From Polytrichum commune (Eukaryota; Streptophyta; Polytrichopsida; Polytrichales; Polytrichaceae): 64,000 bases of DNA. The stretch spans positions 47,859,169 through 47,923,168 of the forward strand of contig OX485806.1 of assembly GCA_950295325.1 (NCBI GenBank), read 5' to 3'. The first letter of the stretch is position 1; every line of letters starts with the position of its first letter. The notes under the pieces are model-generated. The model searched no databases, was not told where the DNA came from, and saw only the letters and a list, made by a program, of their open reading frames with translations. Made by a program: the position numbers and the translations under genes. Positions 1-10,211 of the stretch are shown piece by piece.

Positions 1-2
1 AT

Positions 3-356
3 TTTGGCCGGGAGTATGTTGTTGCTTATGCTTCACGAAGCAACAACAGTGTGGAGGACAATTATTCATCCTATGAGGGGGAGGCGTTGACAGCGGTATG
101 GGCTATTGCCCATTTTCGGCCATATCTTTATGGTCAACGCTTTACTTTGGTGATTGATCATCAACCTTTACGGTGGCTCATGGAGTCGGATAAGCTTACT
201 GGCAAGCTCGCCATGTGGGCTTTATTGCTTCAGGAGTACGACTTTGAGGTGGTGCACCGTGCTAGGATTACCAACTTGGATGCAAATGGACTCTCACGCA
301 ATCCAAGTCCTTCGGATGAGGCCTTGACCGGGGCCCAGGTGGCATGGAGATTGTGA
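3..356 (+). pseudogene. Ty3/gypsy RT tail and RNase H fragment
   Basis: The frame open from the window edge encodes the end of a Ty3/gypsy reverse transcriptase followed by its RNase H domain, which degrades the RNA strand during reverse transcription. Visible signatures are VAYASRS, the block NYSSYEGEALTAVWAI, YGQRFTLVIDHQPLRWL and the closing NLDANGLSRN (family form ADALSR). The rest of pol lies outside the window. The frame closes with TGA at 354-356, but the neighbouring frame continues with pol-like sequence into the integrase downstream, so I read a frameshift in one decayed polyprotein and not a separate gene. Family assignment is secure; loss of function is inferred from the lesions here and in the integrase. 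Confidence 0.85.
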
Positions 357-1791
357 TCGAGAGGCAGTTCCAGGTTGGCACGCGGCTGCTTACCTCACTT
401 TATTTCCTAGTGCAGTTGTTGAGGTTCCGATACAGGGCTCAGATGATGAGACTGATCGACCTCAAGCTATTGCGGATATATGGGAAGATCTTCCCATATT
501 GTATAAGTTTCAACAGGGTACTTTTCCTTTGTCTATTTCGGCAATGAAAAGGGATAGGATCGGACATCGAATAACAAGGTTCCGTTGGGAGAGCGGTTTG
601 TTATTTCGATTGTGGCCGGATGAGACAAGGCGTATTGTCCCAAGGCCGGATCAGAGGGCCTCCTTGGTGCGACAAGTGCACGAGGAACTTGGCCATTTTG
701 GCATACGCAGGACACATTCTATGTTGCGTGGCCAATATTGGTGGACTGGCATGTATCAGCAGGTGGCTGCTTATGTCGGGAGGTGTAAAATTTGTAACCA
801 GGTCATGTCTAGCTTTAACACCTTGTCACCTCAGTTACAGCCCTTACCTATCATGGGATTGGACTACCGTTGGTCGCTGGACTTTGCAGGACCGTTGATT
901 ATCACACCACGTGGAGCAAAGTACGTGTTGGTAATGGTGGAGCATTTTAGCAAGTGGATTGAGCTTGTTGTTTTATCCCAGAACTCTGCAGAGTTGGCCG
1001 AGGCCGCCTTTTTGGATTGTGTGTTGGCACGTTTTGGAGCACCGGCTGAGGTATTGATGGACCAAGGGAGGGAATTCCTTGGTGCTTTCGAGGAGTTGTG
1101 CACTAAGGCGCTCATAGATCACCGCACCACCTCTCGGGATCATCCAGAGGCGGATGGTTTGGCTGAACGGGTTGTTCAGACAACCAAGCGTGGCTTAAGG
1201 AAATATGGATTACTTCGAGGGAGCCACCGGGACTGGGACCTAATGTTGCCTTGGATTTCTATGGGCTATCGATTTAGTAGACATGCCTCTTTGGCATCTT
1301 AGAACCCGTATCAGTTATTGTATGGATGTGAGCCTATACTCCCGAGATCTATCCGGGAAAAGCTAGCTCCTCTTGTGGACTTGGATGACCCAAACATTTG
1401 GGAAGAGTGTTTGCAGGAGCGGGCTCAATTCTTCCAGAGGGCCATGCGTATGGCCATGGAGAATCTGTCCATTGCTCAGCACCGTGACACATTGCGTTAT
1501 GCACGCATTCGCAGTGGTGCTTACAGACCTCAATTGCGGAGATTTCGACAGGGGAATTATGTTTATCTCCAACGTGAGGCGCCTACGACGTTGGATGTCA
1601 GGGCGGGGCGCACTATCCTTCGGGTGAAGGATGTGTTGCCGAGTGGTTTGTTGTTGTTGGAAGGCAAGGATGGCAGGAAATGTCGCGAGCATTCCAAAAA
1701 TTATGCCCCATGTCATCTACCCATTGAGGGTACAGTTCATCCTAAACTGGCTGTCGTACCAGAGGGTCTTCCATGTTTTGTGTGTGGATAG
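357..1791 (+). pseudogene. Ty3/gypsy integrase, interrupted
   Basis: Integrase that would insert the element's cDNA. An H2C2 zinc-binding module is visible at about 680-810 (HEELGHFG ... CKICNQ). The DDE core follows, with D in SLDFAGPL (about 880), D in LMDQGREF (about 1057) and E in DGLAERVVQT (about 1155-1180). A single in-frame TAG at 1300-1302 interrupts the protein; the same frame continues with a typical post-core segment (NPYQLLYG) and a basic C-terminal domain to 1788. No chromodomain is seen; the C-terminus runs instead into a PHD-like motif. The linker at 357-498 is in another frame and also looks pol-derived. Its orientation matches the PPT and LTR downstream, so this is the 3' half of one element. 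Confidence 0.85.
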
Positions 1792-1937
1792 AATAAATGA
1801 GCGGTTACTATGCTCTTGTGTGATGGTTGGCACATGGCATGCTTGAGGCCACCCTTGACTTCTTTACCATCTGAACTTGGAGTTGTCCTCGTTGTCGAGG
1901 ATCTTCAGTACTTGGTGCTTCCACCAATCGTACTTAA
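1774..1937 (+). pseudogene. PHD-finger-like C-terminal extension of the gypsy pol
   Basis: Reading on in the integrase frame through TAG (1789) and TGA (1798) gives CFVCG, then MLLCDGWHMACLRPPL and TSLPSELG. After a one-base frame change CPRC appears at 1884-1895, and that frame stops at 1935-1937. This matches the Cys4-His-Cys3 order of a PHD finger (C-x2-C ... LLCDGC..GWH..CL.PPL ... CPxC), with the middle cysteine pair shortened by a few residues. PHD fingers usually read histone tails, so in an intact relative it could steer integration, as chromodomains do in chromoviruses; that role is inference. Two stops, one frameshift and the shortened middle show this copy is dead. Confidence 0.6.
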
Positions 1938-2210
1938 TGATCATGTGTGATTTTCATCATCTTGTGCCTACCCAAGTGGAAAATGAGGAGTTATGGTTTA
2001 GAGACGCAATCAACATGAGGTGGTGGAATTAATTCTTTGAAATCTAATGGCCAAACATCAGAGGCAATTAAGAATGGGACTCACATTACATCCAGCCTAC
2101 AATTCCTTGGAATGGTGTTTACTGCATTAGTTAGTTGCGGAGCAATCTTTCATTATTCATATCCTTTGGATTGGCATCGGTTCTAGCTGTTTGGCAGGAC
2201 TCCATAGTCA

Positions 2211-2666
2211 GCTGAGGGGGGCATGTCGAGGTGTATTGTTTATGTGTGACTTTGCTATGTTTTAGTGTTGTTTGTTAGTGGTGATTAGTACTCAAGCTGC
2301 AGTGATACACGATCGCTATTTGCATGACAGCTGTCACGGTATGCAGCGTCGGCGGCCACACCTTATCCGTTGGGTTTCATTCATTTAGATTTGGATGGAT
2401 GAATTTTATTTGTGGAGAGGAAGGCTCCTAAGTGAGGAGCCTCCTCTTTGACTTGGCATTCTTGCCAAGTCAAGTCTTGTGAATGAGTATGTGGAGGGAG
2501 CTTGTGTAAGGTGAAAACTGCATGTTTTTGCAATAAATCTTGAGTTTTTCTTCCCCTACTTACACTCTTGGATTTTTCCATGGTGGAGTGAGAGATAACT
2601 TAATTCTTTGTGTGCATTTGAAGAGATATTTAGAGCTCTTATGAGTGTTTGATTTTCTTACTTATA
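2211..2666 (+). mobile_element. PPT and 3' LTR of the gypsy element (LTR-A)
   Basis: A purine-rich tract (2211-2223, GCTGAGGGGGGCA) directly precedes TGTCGAGGTG, the expected layout of a polypurine tract and LTR start. AATAAA at about 2530 is a candidate polyadenylation signal. Part of this LTR (about 2430-2660) recurs in reverse orientation at 19740-19915, which supports its being a dispersed LTR. The end at 2666 is not a clean CA because another LTR start abuts it. Confidence 0.7.
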
Positions 2667-2776
2667 TGTCGAGGTGTATTGTTTATATGTGATTTTGCTA
2701 TGTTTTAGTGTTGTTTGTTAGTGGTGATTGGTACTCGAGCTGCAGTGACACACGATCGCTATTTACACGATATCTT
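2667..2776 (+). repeat. Second, truncated LTR-A start
   Basis: About 105 bp beginning TGTCGAGGTG repeats the first ~110 bp of the LTR that starts at 2224, with few changes, then diverges into AT-rich sequence. It may be a recombined tandem LTR or a truncated neighbouring insertion. Confidence 0.65.
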
Positions 2777-3540
2777 AATGACATGTAACTTTTACCAAGC
2801 CACTCTAATTAAAAATAATTGGATATTCCAAAACTTAAGTGATGATATAAATGCATTATCATCAAATTTTTAACAAACATCTTTATATTGCTATGAACTA
2901 CATGAAGTCATGCGACAATTGAATATTTTATTAAAGGCATTTTAAACAAAGTTTTGTACAACAACATAAATTACTAAGGATATTGATTTTATAAATTCCA
3001 ATCGTTATCAAATACCACCTAAAGATTTGACAATTTCATATCTATATTATGGACATTGCATGAAATTGAAATTGTATGCACAAGTACAAAAATACAATGT
3101 ATGAAAATGTTGTAAATCCTTTAATACATGCATTAATTATATTTTTTTATATCACATGAGATTGTTGTAAATCCTTCAATCAAGGAATTAATGATATCCA
3201 AGTTCCAATGGTCTTTAGTCTATTCATTTGTGTATGCATTTTTGGATCAACATCAAAAAATTCATGTTGGAGAGGGGCTAATACATATAATTTTGTTTTA
3301 ATGCAAGATAAAGTTGTGTAGGTAAGACCATGTTTCTTAATATTTGTATGATCAAAAGCTAATTCATCTAGTGATCATCTTTGTGCTTGATGAATAGTTC
3401 TTGCTACTACAAGCTAAATTGGACATCAAAATTGTATTTTTGTACTTGTGCATGCATATACATAATATGTGTTTACAAGGCTCATTCATGTTCATTACTT
3501 GCATTTTTAAACACACTTGAAACATTAATTTAAACTTTAC
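2777..3540. other. AT-rich spacer
   Basis: No coding signature, LTR end or tandem repeat was recognised here. Base composition is strongly AT-biased. Confidence 0.5.
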
Positions 3541-3544
3541 TTAA

Positions 3545-3843
3545 ACATTGGCCAATCATCATTTTGGGAGATTTCCATGTGGACACAGAAAACAACAATC
3601 GTTTTAAAAACACTTTTCAACTTCATAGATAGATTCGATTTGAAGTCTCAATTTTATGCAAGCACTACAAAAGTTGGATCTCAACTAGATCATATATGGT
3701 CAAATGTGCCCGACGTTGATTGCAAATCTAGTGTCATTGAAGCTTATTGGCCAAATTCTCACAAACCAATTTATATTGCATTTAAACTCCCAAATACTTT
3801 TCTAATATTTACCAACAAACCATCAACATCTCCATTCCTATAA
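3545..3843 (+). pseudogene. Endonuclease (EEP/APE-like) fragment, possibly Helitron- or LINE-derived
   Basis: A frame at 3577-3843 contains GSQLDHIWSNVP and EAYWPNSHKPIYIAFKLPN. Just upstream in another frame lies LGDFHVD. The order GDFN-like, SQLDHIW-like, then a KPIY...FKLP segment resembles exonuclease-endonuclease-phosphatase domains found in some Helitrons and in LINE-type retroelements. A frameshift separates the first motif from the rest and neither flank extends it. No reverse transcriptase or helicase motif was found nearby, so the parent element cannot be named. The fold assignment is moderately likely; the element class is open. Confidence 0.45.
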
Positions 3844-4120
3844 ACATTTATCATTCCAAACATTCAAAATGTCATGAGTTTTGCGGCAAGAAAACAATTT
3901 TCGTCAAGTCTAGGGGATGCATACACACTTATGCAAAGATAGATGTCATGAGTTTAAGATTAGGCCTCTTTTGACAAAGCCACATTCCCTTGTTGGTTTT
4001 TGGAAAGAAATGTTTGTTTGACATCATTCTTGGAATTAGTGGATGCTGGGGTGAGGGAGGAAAACAGATTTTCTCTTAAAACTGACCTGTCTTTAAGGTC
4101 TCCTGCTATAATGAGTTCCA

Positions 4121-4590
4121 CTTCTGTTGCTGAGCTTTGCAATACATGATGAGAATTTGTACGTAGCATGCCAGGGTTGGAATTTTATCATGCAGGACCT
4201 GCCCCAAAGTCCTCCCTGGGAGCAGATGGAGCTCAAAATATTGCCCAACCTTATGGAGACTTTCCTTCAGACAACCTGCAGACCAGACGTGCAAGGAAAG
4301 AGGTACAATATAAGCTGCACAATATGGTGGAGTAGGTCATAAAACAACCAGAATTTGCATCCAAAGGAGGCATGGGATGGGAAGTAGCTCAACTCAATTC
4401 TGTTGTACAGGATTGATAGGGAGGAATTGAAGGAAATACCAGAATGGAGGGACTTCAATCTTGGGTAATTGCCAGATCCATGTCTGCCTTGTTATGAGAG
4501 TAGCATGTACACAACTATACAAATAGAAAATTGGTTGTCGACAGAAATCTCAGAAGCGGCACACATGGCAGTGGAATTGGATAGGTGTAT
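4121..4590 (+). pseudogene. Unrecognised coding trace, frameshifted
   Basis: I do not recognise this protein. Three adjacent reading frames carry protein-like segments in order: one with RRARKEVQYKLHNMVE, one with EELKEIPEWRDFNLG, and one with IENWLSTEISEAAHMAVEL. They are separated by single stops and frame changes. Composition is richer in GC than the surroundings. It may be an old gene exon or transposon gene. No splice sites were convincing. Confidence 0.3.
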
Positions 4591-5125
4591 GTCTGACTAA
4601 GGTGAGTGATCCTTTAACAAACATTTACCTTAAATAGTTTCTAACATACAGGTGTATATTGAAGTCTGAAACGTACATATAATTGAAAGAAACCTAAGAG
4701 AGGCATTCAAAAAGATGTACAAATTGCCTCCAAAAATAGCAAGTTTAGTTTTCATGTTCCTTATCTGGATTGGCCCACAACATATATTGACATCCTTAAG
4801 AGCAGATCGGCAGAAGTAAGCGAACCAGCTACAACGTCCATTGAAGCCTAGCTCACCTTTATTCAGCTAAGAATCACAAAATCCAACCCTGCAAATTGCA
4901 TGCTCTTCCTGAGTGCTGTAACTGCTCATTCAGGAACAAAAAGCTACTTTAGCCCATCCTACACAACATTCATGAGAAAAAATGTCATACACTGTACACT
5001 AAGGCGTACATTGTTACAAGTACGTAAGTTGGATTGGTGCAGATGCTCATATTCTTGACAACTCCACATTGCATCTTCAGCTGACAGCAGTGCATTCTGA
5101 TGAATCATTTGCACAAGACTCTTCT
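4591..5125. other. Non-coding spacer or 3' UTR of the minus-strand exon
   Basis: No coding feature is seen. If the minus-strand exon ending at 5126 is real, the left-hand part of this stretch would be its 3' untranslated region. Confidence 0.3.
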
Positions 5126-5328
5126 CTAAATCCCATCAAGAATTGCTGCAAACAATGTAAGGCCACCAATTAAAATCATATAAATCCAATGTAGCAGATA
5201 ATCTATGTAATGAATCAAATAGCAATGCAAAAGGAAGAAGGAAAGCAATGCCCCGATCTCTACATCAATCTGACTCCGTATAATAGGTGCATAAGTATGT
5301 AAGAACCACCTCCCAACTAAACCAAGCA
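5126..5328 (-). CDS. Possible terminal exon of an unknown membrane protein
   Basis: On the minus strand a strong pyrimidine-rich acceptor ending TTTTCAG (5329-5335) opens an exon that runs to a stop at 5126-5128. It encodes about 66 residues that are strikingly hydrophobic, with segments such as IGALLSFFLLHCYLIHYI and WIYMILIGGLTLFAAIL that could form two membrane helices. The reading frame is clean. I could not find convincing upstream exons between 5330 and 6400, and I do not recognise the family. It could be a genuine host gene end lying downstream of the trihelix gene on the same strand, or a chance hydrophobic frame. Confidence 0.3.
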
Positions 5329-6400
5329 CTGAAAACAGACAAGAAGAATCAAAATATTGGTACGCGCCAACCCTAGGAATCTGGAAAGTGATGTAGGTTT
5401 GGTCTATCACTTGCAAATACATCTAGCCAATGTAAGCTTCAAGCCACATTGAAAATATGTTTCCTTACTGGAGTTCAGACATACAAGACAAGACATCAAA
5501 TTACTCTTGCAAACCATTTCAAGTAAAACAGTGATGACAACTGTAACAAGAGAATGCAAAGACCAGACATGTCTACCAAACAGGTAGAGGCTCATGTCAG
5601 CTTCAAAGCATGGGAATATGCAAGAAAACGTTCGCAATAGTTCAGGCATTAGTCTATTTAAAGTTTAAAGACATTCTCTAAACTTCCATAAGAAAAAAAC
5701 TCTTCATCTTTATCAGCCTTCTCTTACTTCAGGTCTTTTCACACCATGACTATATAAATTGCAAGATGTAATTGGATATCAAAAACAATTTCATATCACT
5801 CAAAATTCCATCGTGATATTCCTGACTCACTTTACTCAAATAGGCATATTCAGGGTTGCCAAGGTTGATGTTATTTTCAGGATGTGAGTAACCAAGTTTT
5901 GTCAGGCAGATAGAAACTCAAATGACATCAGATGAAGGGGCAGAAGCCATCAAGTGATTTACACACCATCGAAATGTCAGAATTACTGAAGTCATTTGTT
6001 AATACTTAGGAACAGAATGTGTTTTAGGTTGAGTATGGAGTTCTTACAATCCACTTCCACGAGGCTGATGTAGGGCTCCTGTGCATATTAACAAACTTGC
6101 ATCACCTGTTTCTGAGCTGTTGATGTACAAGGTTGGCTTACTGAACTTGTTGCCGGTACCAGATAGCAATTTCGAGGGCCAAGAATTGCACGCCATCAGC
6201 TGTGCAGTGAAGACCTACAAAGAACTCGTATCATGCCTAATAGTCCATGGACAGGGAAACATGGGCGATCATTGTTTCGAAAGACCCATCCTCCTGCGCA
6301 TCAGATTGATCTATTGTACAGATGTGCAAGTGTCAACATAGCCCAAGGGACAGTGGAAGACGGTAGGCACTCTCTACATTACATATAGGACGAGTAGAGG
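5329..6400. other. Spacer, probably including the trihelix 3' UTR
   Basis: Downstream of the trihelix stop (minus strand) the sequence stays GC-moderate to about 6060, which fits a transcribed 3' UTR. No second coding region is supportable; the frame at 6081-6341 on the plus strand has no family features. Confidence 0.35.
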
Positions 6401-7456
6401 TCACATGCATGTAGTTATATTTGAGCTGCTAAATTTTTCACATGTTTGCACTGCTTGTTGCTCGACTGCAGGAGGTTTACTTGTCTGTCCTGTGACTTGC
6501 AATCGCAAACGCAGCAATTCCACCTTCAAAGTTTCACGTCTCTCCAAATGCTTTTCCTGCATCTCAAGTTTCTGCTCCATGAGCTTCTCTTGCATTTCAA
6601 GTCGCCGCTCTTCCATTTTCGCCTTCCTCTCCAAATTCTTTTCCTCCATTTCCAGTCGCCGCTCTTCCATTCTCTCGAGGAACTGCAGGCGACGCTCCTC
6701 CATAGCTAAGGTCATCTCCATCTTGGCCTGCTCCACCCGTGCATATGTGTCGGCAAACCCTTGAAACAAAGCCGCGACGTTTTTTGCGGAGACAGCATTG
6801 CTATATTTTCGCCTTTTCGAATTCTCCCTTGCACCTTCAGGTCCTGCATTACTATGGCGACACTTCATACAAGGAGAAGGTGGAGCTTCTGCTCGTGGGC
6901 TTCCTTCCATGCAATCATCGATCCTTCCCGCCTTGACGCCTTGATCACCATTCACACCGTTGACACCGTTCCCTGCACTTACACCATTCACTTCGGGATG
7001 TAACACATTTAGAAACGGAACAATGCGACCTAATTCATGGTGATTCATGATCTCAGCATGTGCTTCAGTACGACCCCCTACTGCAGCATTGCTCCCTCTC
7101 TCACGTTTCGGTGTGCCCCATAGCATATCACAGCGATCATACCACTTCCAGGTAATCAGATTTCTATCGCTCTCCCCTTTACTGAGCTTCTCGCGCTTAT
7201 ACCTCTTCTTCAATGAATCTATCTTATTCTTCATTTGCGGCTGCTCGCGCTGGTGCGAGAGCCTTATATTCACTTCCTTAACCACGGTCTCCCAATGCCG
7301 CTTCCCCAGATTCTCTCGTTTCACATGAATGTAAGTATTGCCCCAAACATCCAAAAGTGCCTCCACCTCCTCGTCGATCCAAGTCTCTCGCTCCGACCCC
7401 AAGCTCTGCAACCCCGCTGTGCCATCCATACCGCACGACCCGGGACCCACTCCCAC
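6401..7456 (-). CDS. Trihelix (GT-type) DNA-binding protein with C-terminal coiled coil
   Basis: Uninterrupted 351-residue frame. Residues about 24-115 form a trihelix (Myb/SANT-like) domain: TWIDEEVEALLDVWG, then LGKRHWETVVKEVN, then QMKNKIDSLKKRYKREK and the closing TWKWYDRCDMLWG. The spaced tryptophans (W26, W38, W55, W103/W105, W113) are those that hold the three helices together. Plants use this domain to bind GT-rich promoter elements in the nucleus. Residues about 228-325 are a highly charged helix built from repeats like MEERRLEM, MQEKLMEQKLEM and LERRETLK, probably a coiled coil or single alpha-helix for dimerisation. The middle is Gly/Asn/Val-rich. Domain order suggests the SIP1/ASIL-like branch. 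The M at 7456 is the first one before the domain. No introns are needed. This is the best host gene in the window. Confidence 0.85.
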   Translation of the reverse strand: MGVGPGSCGMDGTAGLQSLGSERETWIDEEVEALLDVWGNTYIHVKRENLGKRHWETVVKEVNIRLSHQREQPQMKNKIDSLKKRYKREKLSKGESDRNLITWKWYDRCDMLWGTPKRERGSNAAVGGRTEAHAEIMNHHELGRIVPFLNVLHPEVNGVSAGNGVNGVNGDQGVKAGRIDDCMEGSPRAEAPPSPCMKCRHSNAGPEGARENSKRRKYSNAVSAKNVAALFQGFADTYARVEQAKMEMTLAMEERRLQFLERMEERRLEMEEKNLERKAKMEERRLEMQEKLMEQKLEMQEKHLERRETLKVELLRLRLQVTGQTSKPPAVEQQAVQTCEKFSSSNITTCM

Positions 7457-8060
7457 TCACACCGCCTCCACAGACCACCGAACGCTTATACTTAGCAAAG
7501 TAAGCGCATACTCCATCTCCCGCCCGTTATTCTTTAGATATCCTTAATGGCCGCCGTCCCATTCCGGTTCATTGCTCTCTCCAACATAGGATTTCGGAGT
7601 TCACAGAGCGACCATCTCGAACTGACTCCCATGGCAACCGCAAGAACGCGAAAAGTATCCTGCAAACGTCAACCTACAACCACGTTGCGATAAACGTGAT
7701 GCATTTCGATGATGGAGATAAACTCGTCGCATGGGAGACGGCATCTTAAGTAGGGCAGCGGCAGCGGCCCCAATAAGGAACGACGCATATGAGAGGTTGC
7801 GGGCTACAGGACGTTATTTGAGAGTTAAGAAATCGGAGTGCTTTACAGAATCACCCCAACCTCAACCCCCTTTCCCATACACATAGAAAACGAACATGCG
7901 GCAACAAGGCAGGCGAAAGCGGTAATATTTACTTCCCATGGCTTTCAAGGATAATTTCTGCCGCCGGTTTGCTATTTCACGAGCTGTCACAGACGCTCAT
8001 GACAAAACCTAGCTTAAGGGGACTATCGGAGTTGTAGGGTTTGGGCCAGGGTTCCAGGAA
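7457..8060. other. Upstream region of the trihelix gene
   Basis: Higher-GC sequence upstream of the trihelix start, read on the minus strand, presumably 5' UTR and promoter. No TATA box or named element could be fixed with confidence. Confidence 0.3.
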
Positions 8061-9733
8061 CTAAGGGCTGGTTTACACCATGGACCATGAGGGGCTGTTT
8101 ACACCATGGACTCGTCCCAAGGCCTGTAAAATCTGTGATTGGCTGTTGAACTCATTGCAAGACCGCTTCAGTTTACATCAAGGAAAAAATGTTAGAGTGA
8201 TCATGAAGTTTGAGGTCTCCAAAGACAAATTTTAAGGCCTACATTATCCACTACCATGGTCGAATAGGTTTTGCAATGAGAGAGGTAAAACAAATGCTCT
8301 AGAAAAAAATAGTAGGGCCCATGGCACATAAATATTGTTATAATAAATTTTTAATGAAATTATTATGGGGAAAAGAAGATGAAGATAGGAGAATGGTTAA
8401 ACTTGATTTTTATCCAAATTTTTTGGGGGGGGCACATATTAAAAACATCAACACATTCATTTTTTGGTGTTTGGTTATTCCTTTTGGTCCACATTCAATT
8501 TACACCTAGTGAAGGGTCCAAAAGTTTTGTAAATTGATTTATTAAGAAATTGGACCATGGAAATTGGACCATCAAGTTGGACCATGGAAAAAGGCCATTT
8601 TTCATGGTCCAACTTCATATCCTTCATGTGATTTGGGATTCTTTATGCGATTAAAATCAATATCCATGTTATTCAACAATCCTTGATGTAAGTATAGAGT
8701 ACCTACAAGGTGTAAGGGTGCCATTCCATTACATTCTTTACCTCAATAATATATTCTTCATAATGATATTCATTGCAATGAATGTAATCCATGTTTAATT
8801 CAACCATTTAATATGCTACAACATTACATTCTATTTACAAATTGTGTTCTTCATATGTGATTCAATGCAAAATGTTACCATTCGATAACACAAACGTTTA
8901 TACATGTCACATTGGCAATTCCATTGTTTGTCATTTTTTTTGGCCCTAGCAAACACATGTGCAACATTGGTTGGACTATGAGACCAAATTGTGCTCCAAA
9001 ACAAGCAACCATTACTTAAATACACATCAAAAAGGAAAAATCTACAAAACTAAAAAAATGAAAAACAATAAGAAGGTAAGACTTGAGTATGATGGCTTTT
9101 GGTGAACAAAGCATTTGATAAAAAGGCAAGGCATATTTGCAAAACACTTGTTGGCAACTTTGTGAAGCAAGAGTGTTAGCATTGTTATTTGGCAAAAAAC
9201 TCTACAAAGATGGTTTTTTGTGTATACTAGTATATAGAAATGCCAAACGCTAAAATGCCCAAGCCAAACAACATCATGGCACAATGGTTAGTGGATGTTA
9301 CTATGCCTTAAAGGCTTGATATAAGAATAAACGAAGATGTAAATATATCGATTGGATGTGTTTGGGCTCTCACATACTCAAACAATGCAACAACAAATCA
9401 AACAAAGTCTTCAACATGGCTATGGCCAATATAGTTGTTGTGCACAATATTTTTTTTCTGTTGATGGATGTGAAGAATTTTTGTCAAAAGCAAAGACAAA
9501 AATTTAAGGGTTACATCATTTTGATTCAATCAATGTATGTTTATAGACTATGAAACATGTGGAGGTTGTTTTCTATAACCAATAATACTTTTGGTGAAAC
9601 ATTTTCTCTCGATTTTAGAATGACTGACATTTCGTTCACAACTCAACTAAATGACAAATAAAAAATATGGCAACATTCAAACACAAAAATATTTATCTAT
9701 TAACACAAATTTGAAATAGGCCAAGTATTGGTG

Positions 9734-9735
<2 letters not shown>
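8061..9735. other. AT-rich spacer with a foldback at 8574-8615
   Basis: Arms AAGTTGGACCATG and CATGGTCCAACTT (8574 and 8615 ends) pair perfectly over 13 bp, then over five A/T pairs with one bulge, leaving a short loop. TGGACCATGG recurs three times just upstream, and ACACCATGGAC occurs twice at about 8070-8115. No gene was recognised in the rest of the stretch. Confidence 0.55.

Positions 9736-9772
<37 letters not shown>
9736..9772. repeat. (AT)n microsatellite
   Basis: About 18 uninterrupted AT dinucleotides. Confidence 0.95.
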
Positions 9773-9775
<3 letters not shown>

Positions 9776-9880
9776 CTTTCAACTTCTTATGTTTTTTTAC
9801 ATTATTTTATGCATAGACCATGTAAGCCATTCAAACCGCTTGCGCCTTGAATCAAGACCCATAGTCTATGAGACTCACAG

Positions 9881-10211
9881 TCGAATGACATGGCCTTCAC
9901 GAGCATTGGCCCAATGTGAGGGCAAAGTCGCCTAATATGATTCGGGTTGTTGTAATGATGCTCTGGCAATACAATGATCAATATAAGATTGGACTTTCAT
10001 GAATGGATGTTCACATCTAAGAATTGGCTACCGATTAAGGAGTGAGTCCCAAAAGCAAAGTAGGACGGTTGGTTCCCTTCCTTTGAATTATAAGGTCCAT
10101 GATATGAGGAGTTAATCATTAGCATGGCAGAATGTAAAGGATTAGCGCACGTGACCCTTGCTAGAAATAAAAATAGTCAAGATTGTTAAGGGGTTAGCAA
10201 GGGTTGCAACA
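9881..10211 (+). mobile_element. LTR-B fragment (3' third)
   Basis: Matches the last third of the LTR-B family: GAATGACATGGCC ... GGTTAGCAAGGGTTGCAACA. The terminal CA falls at 10211. The 5' two-thirds are absent and the sequence is diverged, so this is an old truncated copy. Confidence 0.75.
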
